Source of the DNA: Candidatus Omnitrophota bacterium
Lineage (GTDB): Bacteria > Omnitrophota > Gorgyraeia > Zapsychrales > Zapsychraceae
Assembly (NCBI GenBank): GCA_015233495.1
Contig: JADFXQ010000001.1
Location: 132,045 to 183,858, forward strand
DNA: 51,814 nt
Reading direction: 5' to 3'
Shown: piece after piece, positions 15,849-26,943 of the stretch
Layout of the letters: each line of letters begins with the position of its first letter
How positions within the stretch are numbered: the stretch's first letter is position 1
Notes under the pieces: model-generated
Seen by the model: only the letters and a program-made list of their open reading frames with translations
The model's database searches: none
What the model was told of the DNA's origin: nothing
Translations under genes and position numbers: made by a program

Positions 15849-15886
15849 AAAAACCTCCGGGGTTCTGCGATCTCCCGGGGATTTTT
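15849..15886 (-). terminator. Probable second terminator for the minus-strand 101-residue gene
   Basis: On the minus strand ATCCCCGG (15882-15875) pairs with CCGGAGGT (15860-15853) with one mismatch and one G-U pair, and a run of T follows. It starts a few bases past the stop codon of the gene ending at 15890. Confidence 0.5.
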
Positions 15887-15889
15887 CAC

Positions 15890-15979
15890 TTACTTTTTCT
15901 TCGAAGCAGGCTTTTTCGTTGCTTTGCACCCGCAGCCTGATTTACACGAAGACTTTGCTGCTGTTTTTTTCACGGCCAT
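15890..15979 (-). CDS. Possible internal-start product: 29-residue Lys/Cys mini-protein
   Basis: Within the 101-residue gene an in-frame ATG at 15979 is preceded by AAAAGGAG about 6-7 bases upstream, the strongest ribosome site in this region. Translation would give a 29-residue peptide beginning MAVKKTAAKS, with CKSGCGC and a lysine tail. The first residues match those of the plus-strand 21-residue peptide (MAVKKAAKKA). This could be a second product of the gene, or a once-separate mini-gene now fused to an upstream ORF. Confidence 0.45.
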   Translation of the reverse strand: MAVKKTAAKSSCKSGCGCKATKKPASKKK

Positions 15980-16195
15980 TTTTTTCTCCTTTTCTGGTTT
16001 ATTAAAAATCTCCTCATATCGCTTCGGCATATGGTATTTCATCCAACCCATGGCGTGCAGCCGCAGCCATTCGTCCGTAGCTCGCTCAATCCCGATACTA
16101 GCGCCGGCTTTCTGGCTTTCGATCCATAAATGTTTATGAATCTCATCCATCACGGCCTTGTTTTTTAATAACTCTCTGAGAACTTCAATTTTCAT
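15890..16195 (-). CDS. 101-residue protein with basic, cysteine-bearing tail (unknown function)
   Basis: Not a family I recognise. Residues 1-72 form a charged, probably helical domain (MKIEVLRELLKNKAVMDEIHKHLWIESQKAG..., then RATDEWLRLHAMGWMKYHMPKRYEEIF). Residues 73-101 are a distinct tail, MAVKKTAAKSSCKSGCGCKA followed by TKKPASKKK, with three Cys in CKSGCGC and many Lys. The tail begins with a Met preceded by a good ribosome site, so it may also be made separately (see 15890-15979), and it resembles the neighbouring 21-residue peptide. The ATG at 16195 follows a GGGAGGGAGC stretch that can act as ribosome site. Convergent with the mini-gene across a shared terminator. Confidence 0.75.
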   Translation of the reverse strand: MKIEVLRELLKNKAVMDEIHKHLWIESQKAGASIGIERATDEWLRLHAMGWMKYHMPKRYEEIFNKPEKEKKMAVKKTAAKSSCKSGCGCKATKKPASKKK

Positions 16196-16260
16196 ATGCG
16201 CTCCCTCCCTTAGGCGGGGCCATTATATCGGTTTTGCCGCGGAAAACCAAACATTTTGCG

Positions 16261-16926
16261 TTATTTTTTCGGTAAAACTACTTTAAAATAATTTCCCGGG
16301 GCATCCGCCAAGTTTCCCGAAACCGGTTTGACTTTACTGACAACGTCCTGGGCCTGCGTCACCTCAACTTCGCCGATAATTTGATCACCGGAATAAACGG
16401 GCAAACGGTCCCCGACGGATAATTTTTGAGCCGCGCCTAATGTCAGAATATACTCATTCCGCGCCCGGTCATGCCAAAGCGTTCCCTCGGCGCGGGCCCG
16501 CTCCGCTTCACTGTAACGCGACATATCCAAAACGGGGTTTTCCCTAGCCGCAGAAGCTGGAGCCGGCGCAGTGTTTTCCGGTACAGGCGAAGGGACAAGG
16601 GGGACTTTCGGCTCAGCCGAATCCGCAGCAGTTTTCAACTCAGAAGCATCCCGATTTTCCGATCCCGCTACGGCAGTGTCCGCGAGATTGCCGCGGGCCG
16701 GCGCGTCCACTCCCGCTGTAGGTCCGGACGGAGCATCCGCCGGAGCGGCGTTGGATGCTTCCCGCAGTGTCACCGTGGTAATCTGCCGTTTGACCGCAGC
16801 CTGTTTTTTCCGCTGCGCCGCCACTTTGGGCTTAACTTCCAAAACATAAAAAGCGGCCAAGCCAAAAAATAAAGCCAGGGCAATCAAACCATAACCAATC
16901 ACAATTTTGCGAAAATTCTTCTTCAT
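16261..16926 (-). CDS. Single-pass membrane-anchored Ala/Pro-rich protein with C-terminal beta domain
   Basis: About 221 residues, family not recognised. Residues 1-10 are basic (MKKNFRKIVI) and 11-30 are a transmembrane helix (YGLIALALFFGLAAFYVLEV). Residues 30-145 are a low-complexity linker rich in Ala, Pro, Glu and Asp. Residues 150-221 look like a small beta domain (RNEYILTLGAAQKLSVGDRLPVY, IIGEVEVTQAQDVVSKV, NYFKVVLPKK). The last part vaguely recalls beta modules in flagellar or pilus accessory proteins, but I cannot assign it. ATG at 16926 follows GGAAG; upstream in-frame sequence overlaps pgi and is ignored. It starts 31 bp after pgi, so the two are likely co-transcribed. Confidence 0.75.
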   Translation of the reverse strand: MKKNFRKIVIGYGLIALALFFGLAAFYVLEVKPKVAAQRKKQAAVKRQITTVTLREASNAAPADAPSGPTAGVDAPARGNLADTAVAGSENRDASELKTAADSAEPKVPLVPSPVPENTAPAPASAARENPVLDMSRYSEAERARAEGTLWHDRARNEYILTLGAAQKLSVGDRLPVYSGDQIIGEVEVTQAQDVVSKVKPVSGNLADAPGNYFKVVLPKK

Positions 16927-16957
16927 AACATCTTCCGCCACGCGCCTGACAAATATT

Positions 16958-18232
16958 TTATCTCTTACCCAGCAGGGCAAACATCTTTTTCTTGTACGCT
17001 TCCACTCCAGGCTGGTCAAACGGATTCACGCCGGATAAATAACCGGAAATCCCCACAGCCCGCTCAAAAAAATAATACAATCTTCCCAAATGTTCCGCGT
17101 CCGACCGGCCGAGGGTGATCGTCATATTCGGCACCCCGCCTTCCGCGTGCGCCGCGGCAGTCGCTATCTGCCCCTGCTTATTAACGTAATCCAAATCTTT
17201 CCCGGCGACAATATTGAATTTGTCCAAATCTTGCGCGTCGAACGGAATTTGTAAAGCGCTCCCCACCCGCGCGATCGAGACGAACGTTTCAAAAATATTG
17301 CGCTCCCCGTCCTGCAGCAATTGACCCATGGAATGTAGATCCGTGGAAAAAATCAAAGACGCCGGAAAAATCCCTTGGCCGTTTTTGCCTTCGCTTTCGC
17401 CGAACAATTGTTTCCACCATTCATTGACCGAAACCATATTATCGTAAAAAGACGCGAGAACTTCGATCTTTTTCCCCTGCTGATAAAGCAGGCGCCGACA
17501 GCCCGCGTATTGATAACACGGATTCGCCGCGATATCCGCAACCGCATAATCTTGTTCCGCTTGCCGCGCCCCCCGGACCAAGGCATGCACGTCCACGCCG
17601 GCGGCCGCCAGCGGAACCAGCCCCACCGGCGTCAATACCGAAAAACGGCCGCCCACATCATCCGGGATGACATAAGTCTGATAACCGTTTTGCGCGGCAA
17701 TTTGCCGCAAGGCCCCTTTTTTTCCGTCGGTGACACAAATAATCCGCTTTTGCAGTTCCGCGCCGGAATATTTCTTAGCCATGAACTCTTTTAAAATGCG
17801 GAAGGCCAAAGCCGGCTCCGTGGTTGTCCCGGATTTGGAAATCACTGCCAAAGTGACATTTTTCTTTTGCAGGGTTTGCAGCAATTCGGCGTGATAATCC
17901 GCGCTCATGTTATGCCCCGCGTAATAAACCGGAAACCCGCCTGCCCCGCGCAAAAATTCCAGTGAGGCGCGTATCCCCAAATAAGAGCCGCCAATTCCGA
18001 TAGTCACCAGACAATCCGAATGCGCCCGCACCGTTTTTCCCAAAGCGGTCAGTTCGTCCAAAAGCGTGTCCGGAATCGACGACGGTAATCGCGTCCAGCC
18101 TAAATAATCATTTCCCAGCCCAGTTTTATCCGTCAAATCCTGATGCGCTTTTTGCAAACGGGGCTGTAAAGCGGCCAAATCCGCGTCTTTCACAAATCCC
18201 TTTAAATTTCCCATATCTAAAGTCAGTCCCAT
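16958..18232 (-). CDS. pgi: Glucose-6-phosphate isomerase
   Basis: Interconverts glucose 6-phosphate and fructose 6-phosphate. 424 residues, the short bacterial form. Motifs: VTIGIGGSYLGIRASLEFL near 95, VISKSGTTTEPALAF near 140 (phosphate-binding SKSGTTTE), GGRFSVLTPVGLVPLAAAG near 200, GESEGKNGQGIFPASLIFSTDLHSMGQ near 285 with the catalytic Glu region, and a C-terminal lysine in GVEAYKKKMF, the usual catalytic Lys. ATG at 18232 follows AAAGGAAA. Downstream is the membrane-anchored Ala/Pro-rich protein. Confidence 0.96.
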   Translation of the reverse strand: MGLTLDMGNLKGFVKDADLAALQPRLQKAHQDLTDKTGLGNDYLGWTRLPSSIPDTLLDELTALGKTVRAHSDCLVTIGIGGSYLGIRASLEFLRGAGGFPVYYAGHNMSADYHAELLQTLQKKNVTLAVISKSGTTTEPALAFRILKEFMAKKYSGAELQKRIICVTDGKKGALRQIAAQNGYQTYVIPDDVGGRFSVLTPVGLVPLAAAGVDVHALVRGARQAEQDYAVADIAANPCYQYAGCRRLLYQQGKKIEVLASFYDNMVSVNEWWKQLFGESEGKNGQGIFPASLIFSTDLHSMGQLLQDGERNIFETFVSIARVGSALQIPFDAQDLDKFNIVAGKDLDYVNKQGQIATAAAHAEGGVPNMTITLGRSDAEHLGRLYYFFERAVGISGYLSGVNPFDQPGVEAYKKKMFALLGKR

Positions 18233-18268
18233 TGCTTTCCTTTCATTATATTTTTATAAGCTTTTATA

Positions 18269-21056
<2,788 letters not shown>

Positions 21057-21066
<10 letters not shown>

Positions 21067-21842
21067 GGCGTTTTCCGTAAAAAATCCAGCAGCACATCAT
21101 TGAATTGATGCGGATGACTTAAAAAAGGAAAATGCCCGCAGCGCTCAAAAATATCAAACCGGGCGCCGGGGCATAAAGATTTTAACAATCCCATACTGGA
21201 CAACCCGCAAATCGAATCTTCGGAGCCATTGATGATCTGCGTTGGCACATTCAGCCGGCCGAACACCTGGCGCAAATCGGTTTGCTCGATCACGTCCAAA
21301 TACGCGATCAAAGCCGCGCAATCCGGCGAAGCGTCATAACGGCGAAACCGCTGCAGCCATTTGAACCGGCGGGAAGAACGCTCCGGCATCGTGAACAGCG
21401 AACGGAAAAATATCTGGATGATCGACGGATAATCCGAACGCAATTGTCCTTCCAATTTCCGCAATTGCTCGACGTCCAGACCGTAAGGATAATCCTCGCT
21501 TTTTTTCATGCGCGGCAAAGAACCGACTAAGACGAAACGCTGAACTTGCTGCGGCGCGATATCAAATATTTTCAGACCGACCAGCCCGCCCAAGGAACTG
21601 CCGATAATCGTAGCCCGGCGGATCTGTTCTTTCCTCAGAATCTCCACCATTGCCGCGGCAATCTTCGCTAAGTCAGTAGGCTCCCAAGGCGTTTCGCCAT
21701 GACCCGGCAGATCTGCGCGGATAACGCGGTATTGATCGGAAAAAAATTTCATCTGCTGACGCCAAACCCGCCGGTCAATGCCCCAGCCGTGAATGAATAA
21801 CAACGCTTCGCCGCTTGTCCCGTTGATGTCGTAGCTGTACAT
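21057..21842 (-). CDS. bioH: Pimeloyl-ACP methyl ester carboxylesterase-like alpha/beta hydrolase
   Basis: Removes the methyl group after pimeloyl chain completion, stopping elongation. 261 residues of the alpha/beta hydrolase fold: LLFIHGWGIDRRVWRQQM (oxyanion-hole HGWG as in BioH), RADLPGHGETPW near 45, nucleophile elbow IIGSSLGGLVGLKI with Ser near residue 83, an Asp in IINGSEDSICG near 208 and the catalytic His in RCGHFPFLSHP near 237. Function is assigned from family resemblance together with position between bioF and bioC; another esterase type of the same fold cannot be excluded by sequence alone. Confidence 0.85.
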
Positions 21843-21860
21843 GGGCGCCTTTTTATAAGG

Positions 21861-23024
21861 TTAAAAAAATATCTTCTTTAAGCATCTCACCAAGCTGTCA
21901 ATATCCTCAGCCATATGCGACACGGTCACCGTCATCCGCAAACGCGCGGTTCCCCGCGGCACGGTCGGCGGCCGGATCGCGCTGATAAAAAAACCCTGTT
22001 CCAGCAACTGCCGGGACAAAGCCGTGGCCTTAAAATCATCACCGATGAAAATCGGAATGATCGGCGTTTGCGAATTCCCAATATCAAAACCGGCGTTTTT
22101 TAAAAGACTTCTGGCCAAGCCGGCATTGCTTAATAATTTTTTTCGCCGCGCCTGATCCGTGGACATAATGTCTACCGCGGCCCGCGCTGCCGCGGCTACC
22201 GCCGGGGGCAAGGCAGTGGTATAAATAAACGGCCGGGAAAAATTGATTAAAAAATCCGTCAATAGCCGGTCGCCGCAGACATACGCCCCAAAACATCCTG
22301 CCGCTTTGGAAAGCGTTCCCATCTGAATGTCAATCCGGCCTTCCAGGCCAAAATGTTCCGCCGCGCCCTGGCCCGTATTCCCGAGCACGCCGGTCGCGTG
22401 CGCTTCATCAATCATCAAAATACAATCATAAGCCTCCGCCAGCTGAACCAAACGCGGCAAATCCGCCAAATCCCCGTCCATACTAAAAACGCTGTCCGTG
22501 ACAATCAGCCGCCGGCGAAACTCCTGTCCTGCCGCTAATAACTTTTCCAAACCCGACAGGTCATTATGCGGATAACGGCATAATTTTGCCCGGCTCAAAA
22601 TAATCCCGTCCACAATCGAAGCATGATTCAACCGGTCAGAATAAACCGCGTCTTCCCTGCCGCACAACGCGGAAATAACCCCGAGGTTGGCGGCATAACC
22701 ACTGTTAAAAAGCAAAGCGCTCTCGCAGCCTTTCCAGGCAGCGATCCGGGCTTCCAGTTCAAGATGCGGCGTCATATTTCCGCAAATCAATCGGGAAGCG
22801 CCGGCGCCGACTCCGTATTCGCTCAGCGCTTGCGCCGCAGTCGCGGCCAAACGGCTATCCGCGGCCAAGCCCAAATAATCATTCGAGCAAAAATTCAAAA
22901 CCTCCCGCCCCTCAATCACCGCGGTCCGCCCCTGCGGCGAAGATTGCGAACGGAATTTTCGCCGCAAGTGTTGTTGCTCAAGCGCGCTTATTTCGCCGCT
23001 TAAGATTTCTGCAAATCGATTCAT
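21861..23024 (-). CDS. bioF: 8-amino-7-oxononanoate synthase
   Basis: PLP-dependent condensation of pimeloyl-ACP with alanine. 387 residues. Motifs: NFCSNDYLGLAAD near 45, GVGAGASRLICGN, LLFNSGYAANLGVISALCG near 105, NHASIVDGI, TDSVFSMDGDLADLP near 178, IDEAHATGVLGNTGQGAAEHFG near 205 and the PLP lysine in GTLSKAAGCFGAYV near 238. Start MNRFAEIL at 23024 is the family-type start; GAGG lies upstream at rather long spacing. It is followed by bioH at 18 bp. The 88-bp gap to birA shows no BirA operator that I could identify. Confidence 0.95.
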   Translation of the reverse strand: MNRFAEILSGEISALEQQHLRRKFRSQSSPQGRTAVIEGREVLNFCSNDYLGLAADSRLAATAAQALSEYGVGAGASRLICGNMTPHLELEARIAAWKGCESALLFNSGYAANLGVISALCGREDAVYSDRLNHASIVDGIILSRAKLCRYPHNDLSGLEKLLAAGQEFRRRLIVTDSVFSMDGDLADLPRLVQLAEAYDCILMIDEAHATGVLGNTGQGAAEHFGLEGRIDIQMGTLSKAAGCFGAYVCGDRLLTDFLINFSRPFIYTTALPPAVAAAARAAVDIMSTDQARRKKLLSNAGLARSLLKNAGFDIGNSQTPIIPIFIGDDFKATALSRQLLEQGFFISAIRPPTVPRGTARLRMTVTVSHMAEDIDSLVRCLKKIFF

Positions 23025-23112
23025 ATTTCGCGAATTTCCTCTGCGATACCCAAACCGCGCCTACCGGCCAACATCAAAACGCGATATCTCTTCGTGGAAT
23101 ATAGCTGACAAC

Positions 23113-24072
23113 TTAAGCGGCGCTTACATCCCCGCTCATTTTTTTTATCAGTTTCCCTGTTCTGATCCTGATCAACAATCCCCCATCCGAATCAATATCC
23201 ACCGCCTCGCCCTTGAGCCGCTTCCCTTGATCTTCAAATTGAACCTGCCTTCCTAAGGTCACGGATAATTGCCGCCAACGATTGAAAATACTTTTCCATC
23301 CGGTTTGCAACGCGGTAAAATAATTCTGTTCCCAAAGCGTTAATATTTCTTTTAATAATTCCACCCGGGAAAAATTTTTGCCCGCCGCGACGCTCAGCGC
23401 TGTGGCGCCGGGCGGCAGATTCGCCAAATCCGTATTCACGTTTAATCCCACGCCAATTATCAAAGAATGAACCCGATCCATATCCGCGCTCATTTCCGTC
23501 AAAATACCGGCAACTTTTTTGCCGCGGCACAAAATATCATTCGGCCATTTGATCCCGGCCGCGATCCCCGTATGGCGGTTGACTGCCGCGCACCAGGACA
23601 CCGCAGTGAGCAAAGTAAGCGGCGCCGCATCCCGAGGAGGCAGGGGCGGCCGCAGGATCAGCGACAGATAAATCCCGCCGCTGGACGGAGAAACCCATTC
23701 CCGGCCCATCCGGCCTTTCCCTTTGGTCTGCTGCTCCGCAACCACCACGGTCCCTTCCGCCGCTTTGTCAGCCGCTAATCGCGCCGCCTCCGGCATCGTG
23801 GAAGCGAGCGTTTCAAAATGATATGCCGCCCGGCCGAAACAACGCGTTGACAAACCGGCGGTGATTTCCCTGGCATAAAGTTTATCCGGCAGTCCGACCA
23901 AATGATAGCCTAATTTGGTAGACGCGCCGATCGCGTATCCCTGACCTCTAAGTTCACGGATATTTTTCCACACCGCGGCGCGGCTGATCCCCAACCGGCG
24001 GCTGATAGCCTCGCCGGATATCCGCTCCCGAGCCTGACGCAACAGAACCATAATTTGATCTTGCGGGGACAT
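23113..24072 (-). CDS. birA: Biotin-protein ligase with N-terminal HTH (BirA)
   Basis: Activates biotin to biotinyl-AMP and transfers it to the carrier protein of acetyl-CoA carboxylase; the N-terminal winged helix lets such proteins repress biotin genes. 319 residues: HTH at 1-60 (RISGEAISRRLGISRAAVWKNI), then ligase motifs TLASTMPEA, VVVAEQQTKGKGRMGREWVSP (biotinyl-AMP loop, here GKGRMG), GIYLSLILRP, GIKWPNDIL near 178, KVAGILTEM and GVGLNVNTD, with a C-terminal SH3-like cap. ATG at 24072 has no ribosome site; a promoter ends 6 bp upstream (24079-24107), suggesting a leaderless message. Heads the biotin cluster. Confidence 0.95.
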   Translation of the reverse strand: MSPQDQIMVLLRQARERISGEAISRRLGISRAAVWKNIRELRGQGYAIGASTKLGYHLVGLPDKLYAREITAGLSTRCFGRAAYHFETLASTMPEAARLAADKAAEGTVVVAEQQTKGKGRMGREWVSPSSGGIYLSLILRPPLPPRDAAPLTLLTAVSWCAAVNRHTGIAAGIKWPNDILCRGKKVAGILTEMSADMDRVHSLIIGVGLNVNTDLANLPPGATALSVAAGKNFSRVELLKEILTLWEQNYFTALQTGWKSIFNRWRQLSVTLGRQVQFEDQGKRLKGEAVDIDSDGGLLIRIRTGKLIKKMSGDVSAA

Positions 24073-24078
24073 ACGCCT

Positions 24079-24107
24079 ATATTATCCGGCGGCCCTTGAA
24101 TTGTCAA
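24079..24107 (-). promoter_or_regulatory. Promoter of birA, probably leaderless
   Basis: Minus strand: perfect -35 TTGACA (24107-24102), 17-base spacer, TAATAT (24084-24079), then only 6 bases to the ATG at 24072. A start site 7 bases past the -10 falls on the initiation codon itself. GATAAT at a 15-base spacing is an alternative -10. Confidence 0.6.
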
Positions 24108-24142
24108 CCGCAGATCTTCCTATGGTTAACAATGAAAATTTT

Positions 24143-24171
24143 TTGCACAGAAAAAATATTTATGATATATT
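24143..24171 (+). promoter_or_regulatory. Promoter for tRNA-Ala
   Basis: TTGCAC (24143-24148), a 17-base spacer and TATATT (24166-24171). Transcription would begin near 24178, 20 bases before the mature tRNA. It is divergent from the birA promoter. Confidence 0.6.
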
Positions 24172-24197
24172 GATGGCTCTTTGGCTCAAAAGTCTAC

Positions 24198-24270
<73 letters not shown>

Positions 24271-24427
24271 TTTATGCCCTTGCGTACGATGTGGGCCTGG
24301 TTATACAGCTATCGCTTTTTTAAAAGTTGTATTTGTTTTGAAAAACTCGAAAATAGACATTAGCGATTAGACCGCAATCGATTTTTTGCTTGATCTAATT
24401 TCGTAGGTCGATTTTCGATTGTTCTGC

Positions 24428-24459
24428 AAATATTTTTCGCCTGCAGGCGAAAAATATTT
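24428..24459. repeat. 32-bp perfect palindrome between two tRNA genes
   Basis: Perfect dyad centred on CTGCAG, with half-site AAATATTTTTCGCCTG, ending 2 bases before tRNA-Leu. The rest of the 191-bp gap between the tRNA genes is AT-rich with no gene seen. No T run follows on either strand in the terminator arrangement, so a role in tRNA processing, termination or protein binding is open. Confidence 0.6.
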
Positions 24460-24461
24460 AC

Positions 24462-24545
24462 GCTGGAGTGGCGGAATTGGTATACGCGCTGGTCTCAAAA
24501 ACCAGTGTCCTCACGGGCGCGAGGGTTCAAATCCCTCCTCCAGCA
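24462..24545 (+). tRNA. tRNA-Leu (anticodon CAA)
   Basis: 84 bases, a class II tRNA with a long variable arm (TGTCCTCACGGGCGC region). The acceptor stem GCTGGAG pairs with CTCCAGC, the anticodon stem CTGGT/ACCAG encloses CTCAAAA with anticodon CAA, and the T arm contains GGGTTCAAATCCC. Discriminator A at 24545; CCA is not encoded. It reads the UUG codon. Confidence 0.95.
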
Positions 24546-24570
24546 TTTTTTTGGCCATAGGCCAAAAAAA
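24546..24570. repeat. A/T-capped hairpin after tRNA-Leu
   Basis: TTTTTTTGGCC (24546-24556), loop ATA, then GGCCAAAAAAA (24560-24570). On both strands the T-run is in the 5' arm, so the hairpin itself is not a canonical terminator, although its T-run side serves the adjoining MCP terminator on the minus strand. Confidence 0.6.
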
Positions 24571-24594
24571 ATAAAGCCCCGCGAACAGCGGGGC
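24563..24594 (-). terminator. Rho-independent terminator of the chemoreceptor operon
   Basis: On the minus strand GCCCCGC (24594-24588), loop TGTTC, GCGGGGC (24582-24576), followed by TTTATTTTTTTT. It begins 24 bp after the stop codon of the chemoreceptor gene. Confidence 0.9.
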
Positions 24595-24617
24595 GATCAC
24601 CTCTCACCTTTTTCCTC

Positions 24618-26540
24618 TCATAACCTTTCCGCTTCCTTTAATTTAAATCCTTCTATGGCTATCTTTAATTTTTGAGCCAATTCACTCAAAGCCGTTGCGG
24701 ATGCCGCCGCCTGCTTAGTCGAGGCCGCGAACTGCTTGGTCACGGAATTGATATCCTGTATCGCCTGCACCGTCTGCTCGGACGCTGTCCGCTGTTGTTG
24801 CGTTGCGATCGAGATTTCCTTTGCCGCGCTGGCCGTATCCCGGACCATCGCTAAGCCTTTCGCCACCCATTTTGTCGAGTCCTCAATCCCCATGATCGTC
24901 GAGCTGGCTTCCGTCTGAATCTCAGCGATCAACCGCCGAATCTCCTGGGTCGACTCCGAGGAACGCTCCGCGAGCTTCCTGACTTCCTGCGCCACCACCG
25001 CAAACCCTCGGCCCGCCTCCCCTGCCCGGGCGGCCTCAATCGCCGCGTTCAGAGCCAAAAGATTGGTCTGCTCCGCGATATCATCAATCAACTTAGTAAT
25101 GTTACCAATCGACTGGGATTTCTCTCCCAGCGCCATAATCTTCTTCGCTGTGGCATCCACACGCGAACTGATCTCATCCATCCCAGCCAACGTCTGCTCC
25201 GCGCTTTTTGCCACATTCTGCGCGTTCTGCGCAATCTGCGCCGCTGTAGCCGAAAGTTCTTTGACCGTAGTCGATGCCTCGTTCATGGTAGAGGACTGCT
25301 CCATAGCCCCGGAAGCCTGATCTTGCGCCGTGGATTGGATCTGCGCGGATGACGAGGTCATCACCATGCAGGTGCCCCGGATCTGCCGAATCATCCCCGA
25401 CAATTTCTCCGAAAAATTATCCATGACCCTGGCCATATCCCCTATCTCGTCTTTCCGGAAAATATGCAGTCGCTGGGTCAAGTCATAATCCGCCATACGG
25501 TTTAACGCATCCATCCCCTGGCCCAGCGGACGGGTGATTGACGCTGATACCCAAACCGCCAAAAAAAATCCAGCCAGCACAAATAAAAGCAAACAAATAA
25601 TCATCATGCGGCGAATTTTGACGATCGGCAGCAATAGCTCTGATAAATAACTTCCCGACACAAAATACCAATCGAGGCTCTCGTTATAGATATATGCAAC
25701 GATCTTTTTCCTGCCTTCCCAGACATAAGTCCAAATGCCTTCTTTCTCGGCCAGGATATGTTTGGCAAAATCGTAATGCGCAATATTCTGACCTTCTATC
25801 TTTGGATGAAGAAGAACATCTCCTTTACTGTTCATAATGTACGCATATCCCGTGACGCCGCTCTTGATCGACTTCCATGCCGCATAATGACTCTGAAAAA
25901 CATCCTTCACTTTTATTCCGACAAAAAATAGCGCGGTCACCTGCCCATTTTGATCCTTCATGGTTCGATAGCGGATAAAATAATCCTCACCCAAAAGAGG
26001 CACGCGCCCTTTATAATCCCCATGGGCCGCCATAACTTTAGCAAAGACAGCGGTATCCAGTTTAGTGCCAACGACCCGCTTGCCGTTCGCGTCTTTCACC
26101 GAGGTTGTTATGCTAACTGCCTCACCCTGCTCCACCTTAAACATGATCATCACATAACCCGGACCGGCCGATCTGCTTACATAATCAATGAAATCATGGT
26201 TCTCCGCGCTAAAAGCGCGCTTCTGCCCGTCAGCCGACACACAAGTCAGTCCGCCATTCTCGATCTCCACAAATCGCTGCCCCTGCGCGAATCCAGAAAA
26301 TGCCTTGGCCTCCATCAAAGCCAATGCAATTTCCAATTTTCCCTCAATACTCTGAACCGTTTGACCAACCTCTTGACTGAGTTCAGCTACCTGGTCGTGC
26401 AATTTCTCCTTAAGCTGTTCAATTAAAGCCTGATTCGACAAGTTGTAGGTTATGACCCCTAATAATAAAAGCGGCGCTATGATAAAAATCAATAAAACCA
26501 CAATCAACTTTGTCTTCATCGTCCAATTATCGAAAAACAT
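24618..26540 (-). CDS. Methyl-accepting chemotaxis protein with Cache-type sensor
   Basis: Transmembrane chemoreceptor of about 640 residues. TM1 lies near residues 9-30 ([20 protein letters not shown]). A long extracytoplasmic part up to about 300 looks like a Cache sensor ([27 protein letters not shown]-like end [13 protein letters not shown]). TM2 is near 312-335, HAMP near 335-385 ([22 protein letters not shown]), then the signalling hairpin with tip [19 protein letters not shown] and [18 protein letters not shown]. No CheR/CheB-binding pentapeptide is seen at the C terminus. Start at 26540 is chosen for AAGGGAG upstream; an ATG at 26564 overlapping the regulator stop by 4 bp is the alternative. 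Last gene of the kinase-regulator-receptor operon. The ligand is unknown. Confidence 0.92.
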   Translation of the reverse strand: MFFDNWTMKTKLIVVLLIFIIAPLLLLGVITYNLSNQALIEQLKEKLHDQVAELSQEVGQTVQSIEGKLEIALALMEAKAFSGFAQGQRFVEIENGGLTCVSADGQKRAFSAENHDFIDYVSRSAGPGYVMIMFKVEQGEAVSITTSVKDANGKRVVGTKLDTAVFAKVMAAHGDYKGRVPLLGEDYFIRYRTMKDQNGQVTALFFVGIKVKDVFQSHYAAWKSIKSGVTGYAYIMNSKGDVLLHPKIEGQNIAHYDFAKHILAEKEGIWTYVWEGRKKIVAYIYNESLDWYFVSGSYLSELLLPIVKIRRMMIICLLLFVLAGFFLAVWVSASITRPLGQGMDALNRMADYDLTQRLHIFRKDEIGDMARVMDNFSEKLSGMIRQIRGTCMVMTSSSAQIQSTAQDQASGAMEQSSTMNEASTTVKELSATAAQIAQNAQNVAKSAEQTLAGMDEISSRVDATAKKIMALGEKSQSIGNITKLIDDIAEQTNLLALNAAIEAARAGEAGRGFAVVAQEVRKLAERSSESTQEIRRLIAEIQTEASSTIMGIEDSTKWVAKGLAMVRDTASAAKEISIATQQQRTASEQTVQAIQDINSVTKQFAASTKQAAASATALSELAQKLKIAIEGFKLKEAERL

Positions 26541-26560
26541 AATCCCTTTCTCCCTTTCCT

Positions 26561-26929
26561 TCATTCCCCGACCATTTTATAGACCATCTCCAACAGCTCC
26601 GCGTTGGAAAACGGTTTTTTCAGCGTGGCGCCGACATTCAAAATCCGGACTACTTCCAAATATTCATCCGCCGTGCCTAAGCCCCCGCCGGAAATCGCGA
26701 TGATTTTTACGCCGGGAAATTCTTTCTTCAAATCCATAATCACCCGTATCCCGCCTTTGATCGGCATTATGATGTCGGTGATGACCAGATCCGCCGGATT
26801 TTCTCTATATATCTGGATACCCTCAGCGCCGTTCACTGCCGTGATCACCGTGTAATTTTTTCGTTCCAATATTTCCTGCAGCGTCAAACGAAACGACTCA
26901 TCATCATCAATAATCAAAATCCGCGGCAT
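26561..26929 (-). CDS. CheY-like single-domain response regulator
   Basis: 122 residues, receiver domain only. Acidic pocket DDD at 8-10, phospho-acceptor Asp52 in VITDIIMP, switch Ser in IAISGGG near 79-81 and Lys in LKKPFSNAE near 104. With no output domain it should signal by protein contact, either with the flagellar or pilus motor or as a phosphorelay step. It lies 14 bp downstream of the PAS kinase, its likely phosphodonor, and directly upstream of the chemoreceptor. ATG at 26929 follows GGATCAATCT, a weak site. Confidence 0.93.
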   Translation of the reverse strand: MPRILIIDDDESFRLTLQEILERKNYTVITAVNGAEGIQIYRENPADLVITDIIMPIKGGIRVIMDLKKEFPGVKIIAISGGGLGTADEYLEVVRILNVGATLKKPFSNAELLEMVYKMVGE

Positions 26930-26943
26930 AGATTGATCCTTTT

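Noticed and set aside
23025-23112. BirA operator upstream of bioF
   Set aside because: No TTGTNAACC-type half-sites in inverted arrangement at the proper distance could be found.
24546-24570. tRNA-Leu terminator
   Set aside because: The T-run is in the 5' arm on either strand, not after the stem. Only the neighbouring GC hairpin with its T-run makes a terminator, and that is for the minus strand.
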